Source: an uncultured Oscillospiraceae bacterium (lineage in GTDB: Bacteria > Bacillota > Clostridia > Oscillospirales > Oscillospiraceae). Taken from it: a stretch of 11,609 bases of DNA. Position 1 is the stretch's first letter. Each line of letters opens with the position of its first letter. The notes under the pieces were generated by a model. That model had not been told where the DNA came from. It saw only the letters and a program-made list of their open reading frames with translations, and searched no databases. This document shows, piece by piece, positions 1 through 6,525 of the stretch. The position numbers and the translations under genes are program-made. The stretch covers positions 1 through 11,609 of the forward strand of contig CAJUEG010000078.1 of assembly GCA_910584835.1 (NCBI GenBank), written 5' to 3'.

Positions 1-80
1 TGTATCTTTAAATTCGAGGGCAGCGCGGGGACAGGTTCGCCTCCGCGCTCCTTCGTTCTCTGGGCAGCCGCCTTCTCCAT
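1..80 (-). CDS. N-terminal fragment of a divergent gene of unknown function
   Basis: On the minus strand an ATG at 80-78 opens a frame with no stop up to the window edge, giving 26 complete codons (MEKAAAQRTKERGGEPVPAL, then PSNLKI). A good ribosome-binding site, AAGGAGGGG at 94-86, sits five bases before the ATG, and a near-consensus sigma-A promoter lies just upstream. Together these make it a real gene start rather than a chance frame. The visible residues do not show the helix-turn-helix that a LacI-type regulator has in its first 25 residues, nor a response-regulator or histidine-kinase start. A gene divergent from a sugar transport operon is often its regulator, but nothing in these residues proves that. 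It could equally be an enzyme or an unrelated neighbour. The family cannot be named from this fragment. Confidence 0.7.
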   Translation of the reverse strand, partial: MEKAAAQRTKERGGEPVPALPSNLKI

Positions 81-108
81 AGTTGCCCCTCCTTGTTGAC
101 TTGGTTCG

Positions 109-137
109 ATTATAACACAGCCTAATTTCAATTTCAA
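109..137 (-). promoter_or_regulatory. Sigma-A promoter of the divergent gene
   Basis: Read on the minus strand, the -35 box is TTGAAA (137-132) and the -10 box is a perfect TATAAT (114-109), with a 17-base spacer. Transcription should start near 102, giving a leader of about 20 bases that contains the AAGGAGGGG ribosome-binding site and leads to the ATG at 80. Confidence 0.75.
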
Positions 138-277
138 CACGGGGATAGATAGGTTATATTATTGCCAAACCAAAGGGCCCTCCAGTGGCGGAGCCAGGAA
201 AAACTATCATCTCTTACAAAATAACGGCCATCTTCAAGGCGTTCTGTACAAAATTTGGCGGATTGCTATGGTTTCTG
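138..277. promoter_or_regulatory. Central part of divergent control region, no gene
   Basis: This AT-richer stretch lies between the two diverging promoters and has no credible gene. Visible candidates for regulator binding are the dyad TGGC-GGA-GCCA at 186-196, a repeat of the TGGCGGA half at 256-262, and a TTTGGC-like half site on the minus strand near 163-169. None matches an operator I recognise, and I found no convincing CcpA cre site. These are short motifs that can arise by chance, so they are only candidate operators. Confidence 0.3.
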
Positions 278-306
278 TTGACATTTTTCTGAGCGTCTAT
301 TACACT
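278..306 (+). promoter_or_regulatory. Sigma-A promoter of the transport and xyloside operon
   Basis: A perfect -35 box, TTGACA (278-283), is followed after exactly 17 bases by TACACT (301-306), a good -10 box with four of six consensus bases. Transcription would begin near 313, giving an 85-base leader before the lipoprotein start at 398. No other plus-strand promoter of this quality was seen between here and the end of the isomerase gene, so it probably drives most or all of the operon. Confidence 0.75.
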
Positions 307-319
307 AGGAGCAAGGTCG

Positions 320-361
320 GGCGGTAAATTTTTTTAACCTAAGTTAGTAAATTTAATCGCC
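320..361 (+). promoter_or_regulatory. Stem-loop / palindrome in the operon 5' UTR
   Basis: GGCG (320-323) and TAAATTT (325-331) are matched by AAATTTA (349-355) and CGCC (358-361), with a small asymmetric bulge between the two arms. The enclosed 17 bases contain the short palindrome CTAA-G-TTAG (339-347). The element begins about 7 bases after the predicted transcription start. It could be a DNA operator placed to block transcription or an RNA hairpin in the leader. It ends 22 bases before the ribosome-binding site GGAGG (384-388), so it does not directly hide that site. No riboswitch class was recognised. Confidence 0.45.
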
Positions 362-397
362 TAACATACCAAAATTTTTGATTGGAGGAAAAGGTAC

Positions 398-1795
398 ATG
401 AAAAAGAAAGTCTCTGCGCTCCTTCTGGCAGCCGTGATGCTGCTCTCCCTGGCCGCCTGCGGCGGCGGCTCCGGTTCCGGCTCTGGTGACGGCGGCTCTG
501 GCGGGAGCTCCGCCAGCGGCAAGACCGTGCTGAATCTCTGGGCTTTCACCGACGAGGTGCCCAAGATGGTCGACAAGTTCCTGGCCAGCCGTCCGGACTT
601 TGCCGAAAAGTATGAGGTCAAGACCACCGTCATCGCCACCACCGACGGCGCCTACCAGCCCGCCCTGGACCAGGCCCTGGCCGGCGGCGGCTCCGACGCC
701 CCGGATATGTACTGCGCCGAGGCCGCGTTCGTCATGAAGTACACCCAGGGCGACGCCGCCCACTATGCCGCCCCCTATGAGGACCTGGGCATTGACGTGG
801 CCGGGGATATCCAGGCCGCCGACATCGCCCAGTACTCCGTGGACATCGGCACCCGGCCCGACGACGGCAAGGTGGTGGGCCTGGGCTATCAGGCCACCGG
901 CGGCGCGTTCATCTACCGCCGCTCCATTGCCAAGGAGGTCTTCGGCACCGACGACCCCGACGCCATCGGGGCGGCTATCGGCGCGGGCTCCAATGGCTGG
1001 GATAAATTCTACGAGGCCGCCGAGACCCTCAAGGGCAAGGGCTACGGCATCATCTCCGGCGACGGCGACCTGTGGCACGCCGTGGAAAACAGCTCCGAGC
1101 AGGGCTGGATTGTGGACGGCAAGCTGAACATCGACCCCAAACGGGAGGCGTTCCTGGACCTGTCCAAGGAGCTCAAGGACAACAACTACCACAATGACAC
1201 CCAGGACTGGCAGGACGCCTGGTTCGCCGACATGAAGGGCGAAGGGGACAAGGGCATCTTCGGCTTCTTCGGCCCCGCCTGGCTCATCAACTACACCATC
1301 GCCCCCAACTGCGGCGGCTCCGCCGTGGGCGAGGGTACATACGGCGACTGGGCGGTCTGCGCGCCTCCCGTGGGCTTCTTCTGGGGCGGCACCTGGCTGA
1401 TGGCCAGCAACAGCTCCGCCAACAAAGAGGCCGTGGGCGAGATCATCCGCTGGATCACCCTGGACTGCTCCGAGACCGGCCTCCAGTACATGTGGGCCAA
1501 CGGAACGCTGAACGGCGAGGGCGGCACCAAGGACTGCGTGGCCTCCGGCACGGTCATGGAGATGAGCGACGGCTCCCTGGATTTCCTGGGCGGACAGAAC
1601 ATGTTCGACGCCTTTGTCCCCGCCAACCAGTACGCCAACGGAAAATGCCTGACCCAGTACGATGAAACCATCAACACCAAGTGGCGGGATCAGGTCCGGC
1701 AGTATACCTCCGGCACCAAGACCCGGGATCAGGCCATCAAGGACTTCAAGCAGGACGTGGCCGACAACCTGGACGTGACGGTGGATCTGGGCTAA
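398..1795 (+). CDS. Sugar ABC transporter solute-binding lipoprotein (CUT1 family)
   Basis: This 465-residue protein captures the sugar outside the membrane and hands it to the permeases encoded next. The start is a lysine-rich n-region and hydrophobic core ending in the lipobox LAAC, so the mature protein is expected to begin at lipid-modified Cys21. A Gly/Ser/Asp-rich flexible linker (about 22-41) tethers it to the membrane. The rest has the length and layout of the family 1 extracellular solute-binding proteins that serve oligosaccharide importers, with many Trp, Tyr and Phe residues suited to stacking on sugar rings. The start is fixed by GGAGGAAAAGG at 384-394. It is the first gene after the operon promoter and is followed by three hairpins, the usual arrangement for making more binding protein than permease. 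The substrate cannot be read from the sequence; neighbours point to xylo-oligosaccharide. Confidence 0.92.
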   Translation: MKKKVSALLLAAVMLLSLAACGGGSGSGSGDGGSGGSSASGKTVLNLWAFTDEVPKMVDKFLASRPDFAEKYEVKTTVIATTDGAYQPALDQALAGGGSDAPDMYCAEAAFVMKYTQGDAAHYAAPYEDLGIDVAGDIQAADIAQYSVDIGTRPDDGKVVGLGYQATGGAFIYRRSIAKEVFGTDDPDAIGAAIGAGSNGWDKFYEAAETLKGKGYGIISGDGDLWHAVENSSEQGWIVDGKLNIDPKREAFLDLSKELKDNNYHNDTQDWQDAWFADMKGEGDKGIFGFFGPAWLINYTIAPNCGGSAVGEGTYGDWAVCAPPVGFFWGGTWLMASNSSANKEAVGEIIRWITLDCSETGLQYMWANGTLNGEGGTKDCVASGTVMEMSDGSLDFLGGQNMFDAFVPANQYANGKCLTQYDETINTKWRDQVRQYTSGTKTRDQAIKDFKQDVADNLDVTVDLG

Positions 1796-1803
1796 GCCGA
1801 TTT

Positions 1804-1846
1804 CTGGGCCGGTGGCCCAGACCATCTCGGAGCGGGCTCCGAGATG
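1804..1846 (+). other. Two tandem hairpins after the binding-protein gene
   Basis: CTGGGCC (1804-1810) pairs with GGCCCAG (1814-1820) around a 3-base loop. CATCTCGGAG (1823-1832) pairs perfectly with CTCCGAGATG (1837-1846) around a 4-base loop. They begin 8 bases after the stop codon. Neither is followed by a T-run, so they look more like 3'-end stabilising or processing hairpins than terminators. Confidence 0.55.
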
Positions 1847-1864
1847 ATGAGAGACTGCTTCCAG

Positions 1865-1895
1865 GCGAAAGGGGCCCGGAACGGGCCCCTTTCGC
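1865..1895 (+). terminator. Strong intercistronic hairpin, probable leaky terminator or mRNA stabiliser
   Basis: A perfect 14-base stem, GCGAAAGGGGCCCG (1865-1878) with CGGGCCCCTTTCGC (1882-1895), closes on a GAA loop. What follows is only mildly T-rich (TCCGTTCTTCCTCTCC), so complete intrinsic termination is unlikely. In ABC sugar operons such structures between the binding-protein and permease genes commonly raise the level of the first gene by protecting its mRNA 3' end and letting only part of transcription continue. That role is inferred from position. Confidence 0.6.
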
Positions 1896-1952
1896 TCCGT
1901 TCTTCCTCTCCGGCCATGCCCGGCCAATCTGATTTCAAGGAGCTGAGATTTC

Positions 1953-2867
1953 ATGAAGCAGCGAAAAGGCTTCAGCTACGCGAGGTACGGCTATTTGTTC
2001 AGCCTGCCCTTCATCGTGGCCTTCTGCGTCTTCTCCCTGTATCCCACCATTTACACCGCCCTCCTGGGCTTCACGGACTGCAAGGGCCTGGGAAACACGA
2101 CCTGGCACTTCCTGACGGACGAGCCGTTCAAGAACTTTGTCAGCGTCCTTCAGAACCCCTCTTTTATTAAATCCCTGGGCAACACCGTGAAGCTCTGGAT
2201 TATGAACTTTATCCCCCAGATTACCTTGGCCCTGCTGCTGACGGCCTGGTTCACCAGCCACCGCCACAAGCTGGCCGGACAGGGCTTCTTCAAGGTCGTT
2301 TTCTATATGCCCAACATCATCACGGCGGCCTCCGTGGCCATTTTGTTCAACGCCCTCTTCGGCTATCCCACCGGCCCGGTGAACGATCTGCTTATGACCA
2401 CGGGCGTGCTGAGCACTCCCTTCAATTTCTCCATCAACGCGACGGCGGCCCAGCTCATCGTGGCCTTTATCCAGTTCTGGATGTGGTACGGCTACACCAT
2501 GATTATCCTGATCTCCGGCGTCCTGGGCATCAGCCCCGAGATTTACGAGGCGGCGGAGATCGACGGGGCCAACGACGTGCAGCTGTTCTTCCAGATCACC
2601 ATTCCCAACCTGAAAACCATCCTGCTCTACACCCTGATCACCAGCATGATCGGCGGACTGAACATGTACGACATTCCCAAGCTGTTCCTGCTGGGCGGGC
2701 CGGACAACGCGACCCTGACCACCAGCGTGTTTATTTACAACCAGGCGTTCAGCGGGAGCTATCTCTACAACCGGGCCGCCGCGGCCAGCATGATTATGTT
2801 CCTCATCATCGCGGTGTTTTCCGGCGTGATCTTCCTGCTGATGCGGGACAAGGACGAGGGGAGGTAA
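1953..2867 (+). CDS. Sugar ABC transporter permease, MalF/UgpA type
   Basis: This 304-residue inner-membrane protein is one half of the translocation channel of a CUT1 carbohydrate importer. Hydrophobic segments at about 14-34, 80-100, 112-136, 167-191, 222-236 and 275-297 give the usual six membrane helices. The cytoplasmic EAA loop, which docks on the ATPase, is clear at about 199-220 (EAAEIDGAND, ending ITIPNL). The start has AAGGAG at 1937-1942, ten bases upstream. The C-terminus is short and basic/acidic (MRDKDEGR), typical of the family. It follows the binding-protein gene after a hairpin-rich gap and is followed within six bases by its partner permease. The family is certain. The transported sugar is inferred from the downstream xyloside enzymes. 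Confidence 0.93.
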   Translation: MKQRKGFSYARYGYLFSLPFIVAFCVFSLYPTIYTALLGFTDCKGLGNTTWHFLTDEPFKNFVSVLQNPSFIKSLGNTVKLWIMNFIPQITLALLLTAWFTSHRHKLAGQGFFKVVFYMPNIITAASVAILFNALFGYPTGPVNDLLMTTGVLSTPFNFSINATAAQLIVAFIQFWMWYGYTMIILISGVLGISPEIYEAAEIDGANDVQLFFQITIPNLKTILLYTLITSMIGGLNMYDIPKLFLLGGPDNATLTTSVFIYNQAFSGSYLYNRAAAASMIMFLIIAVFSGVIFLLMRDKDEGR

Positions 2868-2873
2868 CCGGAC

Positions 2874-3722
2874 ATGAAACACGCGAAACACTCCAACGGC
2901 ACGGCCTTTAAAATTGTGGCCTATACCGTGTGCATCCTGCTGACCATCCTCAGCCTGATGCCCTTTGTCATCATGCTTGTCAACTCCACCCGCAGCACCT
3001 ATGAGATTCAGCAGCACGCCATCTCCCTGGTGCCCTCCACCTACCTGATGAGCAACCTGAGCGTGCTGCTGGGCAAGACCTTCAATCCCATCCGGGGCTT
3101 CATGAACTCCATGATCATTTCCGTGGGCTCCACGGCCTGCACGGTGTATTTCTCCGCCCTCACCGCCTATGCCCTGGTGGCCTACCAGTGGAAGGGGCGC
3201 AAGACCTTTTTCACCGTCATCATGTGCGTGATGATGATTCCCGCCCAGGTCACCAGCATCGGCTTCTACCAGTTCATGTACCAGATCCACATGACCAACA
3301 ACTTCCTGGCGCTGATCCTCCCCTCCATTGCCGCTCCGGCCACGGTGTTCTTCATGCGGCAGTTCATGCTGTCCTCTTTGCCTCTGGAGCTGCTGGACTC
3401 GGCCCGGATCGACGGCTCCGGGGAATTCAACACCTTCAACCGCATCGCGCTGCCCATCATGAAGCCGGCCATGGCCACCCAGGCCATCTTCTGCTTCGTC
3501 TCCAGCTGGAACAGCCTCTTCCTGCCCACCATCCTGCTGACGGACAACAGTAAATACACCATGCCGATTATGGTGGGCCTCCTTCGGGGCGATATTTATA
3601 AGACGGAGCACGGCGCGATCTATTTGGGCCTGACCCTGACAATCCTGCCCCTGTTCATCGTGTACTTCGCCCTGTCCAAGTACATCATCGCCGGCGTGGC
3701 CCTGGGCGGCGTGAAGGGCTGA
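2874..3722 (+). CDS. Sugar ABC transporter permease, MalG/UgpE type
   Basis: This 282-residue membrane protein is the second channel subunit. Membrane segments are visible at about 13-35, 78-103, 111-133, 143-163, 203-222 and 248-272. The EAA loop is at about 172-198, reading ELLDSARIDGSGE and ending IALPIMKP. The first part departs from strict EAA (DSA in place of EAA), but the conserved Gly181 and the LP are kept, which is common in MalG-type partners. The ribosome-binding site GAGGGGAGG (2856-2864) lies inside the last codons of the preceding permease and the gap between the genes is six bases, so the two are probably translationally coupled and made in equal amounts. Confidence 0.93.
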   Translation: MKHAKHSNGTAFKIVAYTVCILLTILSLMPFVIMLVNSTRSTYEIQQHAISLVPSTYLMSNLSVLLGKTFNPIRGFMNSMIISVGSTACTVYFSALTAYALVAYQWKGRKTFFTVIMCVMMIPAQVTSIGFYQFMYQIHMTNNFLALILPSIAAPATVFFMRQFMLSSLPLELLDSARIDGSGEFNTFNRIALPIMKPAMATQAIFCFVSSWNSLFLPTILLTDNSKYTMPIMVGLLRGDIYKTEHGAIYLGLTLTILPLFIVYFALSKYIIAGVALGGVKG

Positions 3723-3726
3723 GCCT

Positions 3727-4398
3727 ATGGCGGACACGCGTAAGGCCGGGCCGGAGGAGGGAAGCCCCCTCCGGGCCTCCCTGGGCCAGGTCCTCCGCAC
3801 CCTGGGGGACCTGATTGTCCTCAACTGGCTCTGCGTCCTCTGCGCCCTGCCGGTGGTTACCGCCGGGCCCGCCCTGTGCGCGCTGTACTATGTCACCTTG
3901 AAGCTGGTCCGGGGGGAGGAGGTCCGCACCCTGCGGGGCTTCCTGGACGCCTTCCGGGCCAACTTCAAGCGGGGCGCGGCCCTGGGCCTGCTGGTGCTGG
4001 CCCTGGGGGTTGTGGCGGCGGGGGACGCCTTTTTTGCCCTCCGGCAGGAGGGGGCCCTCCGGGTGCTGTTCCTGACCGTCGCCACCGTTGTGGCAGTGAT
4101 CGCCCTGACCCTGCTGTGCTATGTGTTCCCCCTCCAGGCCAGGTTTCAGAACACCTGGAAGGGCCAGGTGAAAAACGCCTTTGCCCTGGCCTTCTGCTCC
4201 CCGGGGCGGACGCTGCTGCTGTGGCTGATCGCCCTTTTGCCCGTCGCCGTCCCGCTGTTTCTGCCCCTGGCGGTCTTGCGGATGCTGGGCTTTGTGTATT
4301 TCATCGCGGGGGCCTCCGGCCCGGCGTGGCTGGCCTCCCGGGTGCTGTGGAGAATCTTCCGCCGGGTGCTCCCGGCGGAGGACGGAGAACCAAACTGA
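3727..4398 (+). CDS. YesL family (DUF624) membrane protein
   Basis: The 223-residue protein matches the YesL/DUF624 family: an N-terminal segment with LNWLCVLCALPVVTAGPAL (about 32-50), then YYVTLKLVRGEE and an amphipathic stretch with FRANFKRG. Hydrophobic helices lie at about 26-48, 83-103, 110-134, 162-182 and 185-206. In Firmicutes this family is often encoded beside CUT1 sugar importers and plant-polysaccharide enzymes (in Bacillus subtilis, yesL is in the rhamnogalacturonan region). Its biochemical role is not established; an accessory part in transporter assembly or sensing has been supposed from context. The start is four bases after the preceding stop with only a weak AAGGG site (3714-3718), so translation probably depends on coupling. 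Confidence 0.85.
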   Translation: MADTRKAGPEEGSPLRASLGQVLRTLGDLIVLNWLCVLCALPVVTAGPALCALYYVTLKLVRGEEVRTLRGFLDAFRANFKRGAALGLLVLALGVVAAGDAFFALRQEGALRVLFLTVATVVAVIALTLLCYVFPLQARFQNTWKGQVKNAFALAFCSPGRTLLLWLIALLPVAVPLFLPLAVLRMLGFVYFIAGASGPAWLASRVLWRIFRRVLPAEDGEPN

Positions 4399-4417
4399 AC
4401 CCAAAGGAGAATTGCTT

Positions 4418-6514
4418 ATGGATCGAGAAACCGCGCGGCGGCGGGCCAGGGCTCTGGTGGCGCAGATGAGCCTGGAGGAAAAGGCCGGCCAGCTGAGCTA
4501 TAGCGCGCCGCCTATTCCCCGCCTGGGGGTCCCCGCCTACAACTGGTGGAACGAGGCCCTTCACGGCGTGGCCCGGGCGGGCACCGCCACCAGCTTCCCC
4601 CAGGCCATCGGCCTGGCGGCCATGTTTGACGAGGAGCTTTTGGAAAAGCTGGGGGACGTGGCCGCCACCGAGGGCCGGGCCAAGTACAACGCCCTCTCCG
4701 CCCAGGACGACCGGGACATTTACAAGGGCCTGACCTTCTGGTCCCCCAACGTCAACATCTTCCGGGACCCCCGCTGGGGCCGGGGGCACGAGACTTACGG
4801 CGAGGACCCCTTCCTCACCGCCCAACTGGGCAAAGCCTACGTCCGGGGTCTCCAGGGCAGCGGCGAAACCATGAAAGCTGCCGCCTGTGCCAAGCACTTC
4901 GCCGTCCACAGCGGGCCGGAGAGCCTGCGGCACAAGTTCAACGCCGTGGCCTCCCCCAAGGATATGGAGGAGACCTACCTCCCCGCCTTCGAGGCCTGCG
5001 TGAAGGACGCGGGGGTGGAGGCCGTCATGGGGGCCTACAACCGTACCAACGGCGAGCCCTGCTGCGGCAGCGAGACGCTGCTGAAAGACATCCTCCGGGG
5101 CCGCTGGGGCTTCCAGGGCCATGTGGTCTCCGACTGCTGGGCCATCCGGGATTTCCACACCGGGCACATGGTCACGGAGAACACCGCCCAGTCCGTGGCC
5201 CTGGCGCTGAAAAACGGCTGTGACCTGAACTGCGGCGACTGCTACCGCTGTTTGCTCCTGGCCCTGCGGGAGGGGCTGATCTCCGAGGAGGATATTACAA
5301 TTGCCGCCGAGCGGCTCTTTACCACCCGGTATCTCCTGGGCGTCCTGGGGGAGGGGAGCGAGTACGACTCCATCCCCTATGAGGCGGTGGAGTGCCCGGA
5401 GCACCTGGCTCTGGCCCACAAAGCCGCTCTGGAGTCCTGCGTGCTGCTGAAAAACAGCGGACTTTTGCCCCTGAACCCGGAGACCGTGGGCACCGTCGGG
5501 GTCATCGGCCCCAACGCCAACAGCCGGGCGGCTCTGGTGGGGAACTACCACGGCACCGCCTCCCGCTATGTCACCGTCTTGGAGGGCATCCAGGACGCCA
5601 TGGAGGGCCATGGCCGGGTGCTGTACGCGGAAGGCTGCCACCTCTGGCGGGACCGGGTGGAGCCCCTGGCCCAGGCCAGCGACCGCATGACGGAGGCCAT
5701 GGCGGTGGTGAAGCGCAGCGACGTGGTGGTCCTGGTCCTGGGCCTGGACGAGACTCTGGAGGGCGAACAGCCCGACGAGGGCAACGCCGCCGGTTCCGGT
5801 GACAAGGAGGATCTTCTCCTGCCCTCACCCCAGCGGATGCTGCTGCGGCATGTGCTGGCGGCGGGGAAACCCACGCTGGTGGTCCTTTTGGCGGGAAGCG
5901 CCATCGACCTCAGCGAGGCCGAGACCCAAGCGGACGCCATTCTCCTGGGCTGGTATCCCGGCGCCGGGGGAGGCCGGGCCATTGCGGACCTGATTTTCGG
6001 CAAAGCGTCTCCCTCCGGCAAGCTGCCCGTGACCTTCTACCGGGACGGGGCCCTGGAGGAGCTGCCCGCCTTTACCGACTACGCCATGACCAACCGGACC
6101 TACCGCTACTACCGGGGCGAGCCTCTGTATCCCTTCGGCTATGGCCTGACCTACGGCGACGCGGCGGTCACCGCCGTCACCGCCGGGGAGGCCTCCGCCC
6201 GGGTCACGGTGGAGAACCGGGGCGGGCGGGCCGCCCAGGAGGTGGTGCAGCTCTATTTGAAGGACGAGGCGTCCCCCGACGCGCCGTCCAATCCCATCCT
6301 CTGCGGCTTCCGGCGGATCGAGCTGGGGGCGGGGGAGACGAAGACAGTGGACATTCCCATAGAGCCCTCGGCCTTCACCGTGGTCAACGACGCCGGAGAG
6401 CGGATTCCCGGCAGCGGGGCCTGGACCCTGTACGCGGGCCTGGGCCAGCCGGACGCCCGCACCGCCCGGCTGACGGGAAAGACCGCAGTCAGCACTTCTA
6501 TCCGCCGGACATAA
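4418..6514 (+). CDS. GH3 family beta-xylosidase, cytoplasmic
   Basis: The 698-residue enzyme should remove non-reducing-end xylose from imported xylo-oligosaccharides with retention of configuration. Domain order is a GH3 barrel (about 1-325), the alpha/beta GH3 C-terminal domain (about 339-560) and a fibronectin-III-like domain (about 585-690). Barrel motifs include YNWWNEALHGVAR, typical of the plant, fungal and bacterial xylosidase/arabinosidase clade, RDPRWGRGHETYGEDP, the KHF pair at 159-161, and the nucleophile Asp239 in HVVSDCWAI. The acid/base is probably Glu448 or Glu450 in DETLEGEQPDEG, but this segment is less conserved. There is no signal peptide, so it acts on imported sugar. The ATG at 4418 is chosen over in-frame starts inside yesL because AAAGGAG (4403-4409) lies just before it. 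Alternatives are alpha-L-arabinofuranosidase or beta-glucosidase activity; xylulokinase next door favours xylosidase. Confidence 0.88.
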   Translation: MDRETARRRARALVAQMSLEEKAGQLSYSAPPIPRLGVPAYNWWNEALHGVARAGTATSFPQAIGLAAMFDEELLEKLGDVAATEGRAKYNALSAQDDRDIYKGLTFWSPNVNIFRDPRWGRGHETYGEDPFLTAQLGKAYVRGLQGSGETMKAAACAKHFAVHSGPESLRHKFNAVASPKDMEETYLPAFEACVKDAGVEAVMGAYNRTNGEPCCGSETLLKDILRGRWGFQGHVVSDCWAIRDFHTGHMVTENTAQSVALALKNGCDLNCGDCYRCLLLALREGLISEEDITIAAERLFTTRYLLGVLGEGSEYDSIPYEAVECPEHLALAHKAALESCVLLKNSGLLPLNPETVGTVGVIGPNANSRAALVGNYHGTASRYVTVLEGIQDAMEGHGRVLYAEGCHLWRDRVEPLAQASDRMTEAMAVVKRSDVVVLVLGLDETLEGEQPDEGNAAGSGDKEDLLLPSPQRMLLRHVLAAGKPTLVVLLAGSAIDLSEAETQADAILLGWYPGAGGGRAIADLIFGKASPSGKLPVTFYRDGALEELPAFTDYAMTNRTYRYYRGEPLYPFGYGLTYGDAAVTAVTAGEASARVTVENRGGRAAQEVVQLYLKDEASPDAPSNPILCGFRRIELGAGETKTVDIPIEPSAFTVVNDAGERIPGSGAWTLYAGLGQPDARTARLTGKTAVSTSIRRT

Positions 6515-6525
6515 GGAGAAACGAC

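Noticed and set aside
96..116. Apparent plus-strand promoter TTGACT ... TATAAC.
   Set aside because: The spacing is only nine bases. The TATA-like element is better explained as the -10 box of the minus-strand promoter.
81..397. CcpA cre site or known riboswitch in the control region.
   Set aside because: No sequence close to the cre consensus and no recognisable riboswitch core were found on reading both strands.
353..1954. Long open frame of 533 codons on the minus strand opposite the binding-protein gene.
   Set aside because: It is a shadow of GC-biased codons in the real plus-strand gene: it lacks a ribosome-binding site and its translation is low-complexity Gly/Val/Ala/His without family resemblance.
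1935..3824. A 629-codon minus-strand frame opposite the permeases.
   Set aside because: His/Gly/Glu/Asp-rich low-complexity translation typical of the antisense of membrane-protein genes; no start signal.
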